Of a stretch of DNA of 5,578 bases, positions 4,398 to 5,578 are shown one piece after another. Location: NCBI GenBank assembly GCA_900551345.1, contig URVP01000106.1, positions 1 through 5,578 of the forward strand, read 5' to 3'. How positions within the stretch are numbered: position 1 is the stretch's first letter; every line of letters starts with the position of its first letter. The translations under genes were made by a program, and so were the position numbers. The DNA comes from an uncultured Eubacteriales bacterium. GTDB lineage: Bacteria > Bacillota > Clostridia > Monoglobales > UMGS1388. The notes under the pieces are model-generated. The model did not search any database, was not told the origin of the DNA, and saw nothing but the letters and a program-made list of their open reading frames with translations.

Positions 4398-4428
4398 GCG
4401 GTGGAGCGAAAAGCGCCTCCGCTTTTTT
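4398..4428 (+). terminator. Intrinsic terminator of the zinc-ribbon operon
   Basis: GC-rich hairpin, the only strongly GC-rich intergenic segment here. GTGGAGCG (4401-4408) pairs with CG-c-CTCCGC (4414-4422), with one bulged C and a five-base AAAAG loop. It is followed directly by TTTTTT at 4423-4428. It lies 64 bases after the stop of the second zinc-ribbon gene. The reverse strand lacks a good T-run, so it serves mainly the + strand. Confidence 0.85.
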
Positions 4429-4468
4429 ATAAAACAGAACGAAGATTATAAAACTCTGCGCCGTATTA

Positions 4469-5563
4469 CTACAGCAAAAAATCCGACATGACAGAATTTG
4501 AAACATCAATTCCTCTGTCTGTGAGGGCGATATGTTTATTATCAGATATAAGAGTGCCTGCGTATACATGTTTTTGTATAACATCTTTATAAAGCGTGTC
4601 AATGTTTTGTCCAAACAGAGTTTTAAATTTTTGTTTATTTACACCCTCTTTTAATCTTAATCCCAAAAACATATATTCGCTTATTTCGTCATTGGGAGAA
4701 AGCGTTTCCGTTTCTTTTGAAAACGGATTTTGGGCATAATATTCGATTTTATATACATTTGAAAATCTTTTGTGTTCTATTTGCGAATGTGCACCGCATC
4801 CGAATCCAATATAGGGCATTCTTGTCCAGTATTTTAAATTGTGGCGGCACTCAAAACCTGGTTTTGCGAAGTTAGATATTTCGTATCTTGTGTATTCGCT
4901 TAAAATCTCTTTTGCGGTGTGATACATCTGCCTGTCCGTTTCTTCATCCGGAAGGTCAAGATTCATCTTTGCAAAAGGCGTACCTTGTTCGATGATAAGC
5001 GAATAACAGGAAATGTGTTTAGGATTAAGGCTTTTTACCTTTTGCAGCGTTTCGCTCCAGCTTTCAAGGGTTTGTCCCGGCAGAGAAAACATTGTGTCAA
5101 TATTCATGTTGTTAAAGTAACGAGCGGCGTTTTCATAACTTTTTAAAAATTCTGAAAAGGTATGAATTCTCCCCAATGTTTTAAGTTCATCATCGCTAGC
5201 GGACTGAAGTCCCATGCTAAGCCGGTTAAAGCCGATATTTTTCAGCCTGCCATGGTCTTTTAATACGCCGGGATTGGTTTCGCAGCTTATTTCCGCATTC
5301 TTGGTTATGCTGAATTTATTCGACAGCGCTGTAAAAATACTTTCAAGATTTTCAAGAGGAAGAGCGGTGGGAGTACCGCCTCCGAAAAAAATACTGTCTG
5401 CATAATATTCGTCAGCACAAAAAGCCCCTATCTCGCGGATAAGAGCTTCGGTGTAACGAGTTTTAAGTTCATTTTTATCATCATGGGAATTAAAATCGCA
5501 ATATAGACATTTTCTTTGGCAAAAGGGTATATGCACATAAATTCCCAGTGGCAGTTTTTCCAT
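4469..5563 (-). CDS. hemW: HemW, radical SAM heme chaperone (formerly annotated as oxygen-independent coproporphyrinogen III oxidase-like)
   Basis: This 364-residue protein is close to full family length. The radical SAM site CQRKCLYC (cysteines 15, 19 and 22) would hold a [4Fe-4S] cluster and S-adenosylmethionine, and GGGTPT (61-66) is the SAM-binding loop. It lacks the fourth cysteine of true HemN (CxxxCxxCxC), having CDF instead. It also carries HNLKYW at 241-246, the HNxxYW motif of HemW. It is therefore expected to bind heme and pass it to target proteins, not to oxidise coproporphyrinogen. RLSMGLQS (114-121) and the C-terminal LTDRGIDVSNSV (347-358) are further family marks. The ATG is right because the cluster motif must lie near the N-terminus; an in-frame TAA stands four codons upstream. 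Its ribosome binding site is weak (TGGAT). It ends in tandem TAG TAA and converges on the zinc-ribbon operon. Confidence 0.95.
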   Translation of the reverse strand: MEKLPLGIYVHIPFCQRKCLYCDFNSHDDKNELKTRYTEALIREIGAFCADEYYADSIFFGGGTPTALPLENLESIFTALSNKFSITKNAEISCETNPGVLKDHGRLKNIGFNRLSMGLQSASDDELKTLGRIHTFSEFLKSYENAARYFNNMNIDTMFSLPGQTLESWSETLQKVKSLNPKHISCYSLIIEQGTPFAKMNLDLPDEETDRQMYHTAKEILSEYTRYEISNFAKPGFECRHNLKYWTRMPYIGFGCGAHSQIEHKRFSNVYKIEYYAQNPFSKETETLSPNDEISEYMFLGLRLKEGVNKQKFKTLFGQNIDTLYKDVIQKHVYAGTLISDNKHIALTDRGIDVSNSVMSDFLL

Positions 5564-5578
5564 TAATCCAGTTTAAGC

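Noticed and set aside
1009..4430. TCCGCTTTTT-AT shared by the terminators at 991-1024 and 4398-4428 as a possible direct repeat flanking a mobile island
   Set aside because: The similarity is confined to the 3' arm and T-run expected of GC-rich terminators; the stems are otherwise different and no integrase or transposase is present.
4370..4491. Small + strand frame beginning MADNKDERILRW
   Set aside because: It runs straight through the terminator hairpin and T-run, overlaps the hemW 3' end antisense, and its nearest AAGGA is too far away.

Overview
The window reads as chromosomal DNA from a low-GC Gram-positive bacterium of the class Clostridia. The reasons are the AT-rich intergenic DNA, strong purine-rich ribosome binding sites (AGGAGG, AAGGTGAT), TTG and GTG starts, a dnaJ/hemW neighbourhood typical of Firmicutes, and small XRE regulators of a kind common in Clostridia. 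I cannot name a genus.

Layout. (1) 1-1024, + strand: the 3' part of dnaJ, with three of its four zinc-binding repeats and both C-terminal substrate-binding regions. It is followed two bases later by a small Dabb-family gene, and the unit is closed by a near-perfect 12-bp hairpin terminator. (2) 1109-2344: two small XRE-type regulators in tandem on the - strand, diverging from a + strand YpsA-like SLOG-fold gene. The 128-bp divergent region holds an extended -10 promoter and a 19-nt palindrome next to the SLOG ribosome binding site. (3) 2345-2509: a convergent zone with two hairpins that carry T-runs on the - strand, so they fit as terminators for the next gene. (4) 2510-4333: a third XRE regulator (-) diverges from two + strand membrane proteins, each with an N-terminal four-cysteine zinc ribbon. 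The first has a Tyr/acidic 12-residue tandem repeat and a C-terminal domain that looks like an OB fold. Its promoter is a consensus TTGACA-17-TATAAT covered by a perfect 10-bp inverted repeat, the layout expected of a repressor-controlled promoter. (5) 4398-4428: an intrinsic terminator, then hemW on the - strand, running towards the cassette.

How it fits together. Housekeeping genes (dnaJ, hemW) flank about 3.3 kb of visibly more AT-rich accessory DNA. That DNA is built as two regulator/effector modules: XRE pair with SLOG protein, and XRE with zinc-ribbon membrane proteins. In many Firmicutes hemW lies upstream of hrcA-grpE-dnaK-dnaJ on the same strand. Here hemW and dnaJ converge on the accessory block, so the locus is rearranged relative to that order.

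The most interesting part is the 2510-4333 module. Its regulator, operator and promoter can be read directly, but the job of its membrane proteins is unknown. Starts were revised for two genes: TTG at 2925 for the first zinc-ribbon gene, and ATG at 1354 (- strand) for the first XRE gene.
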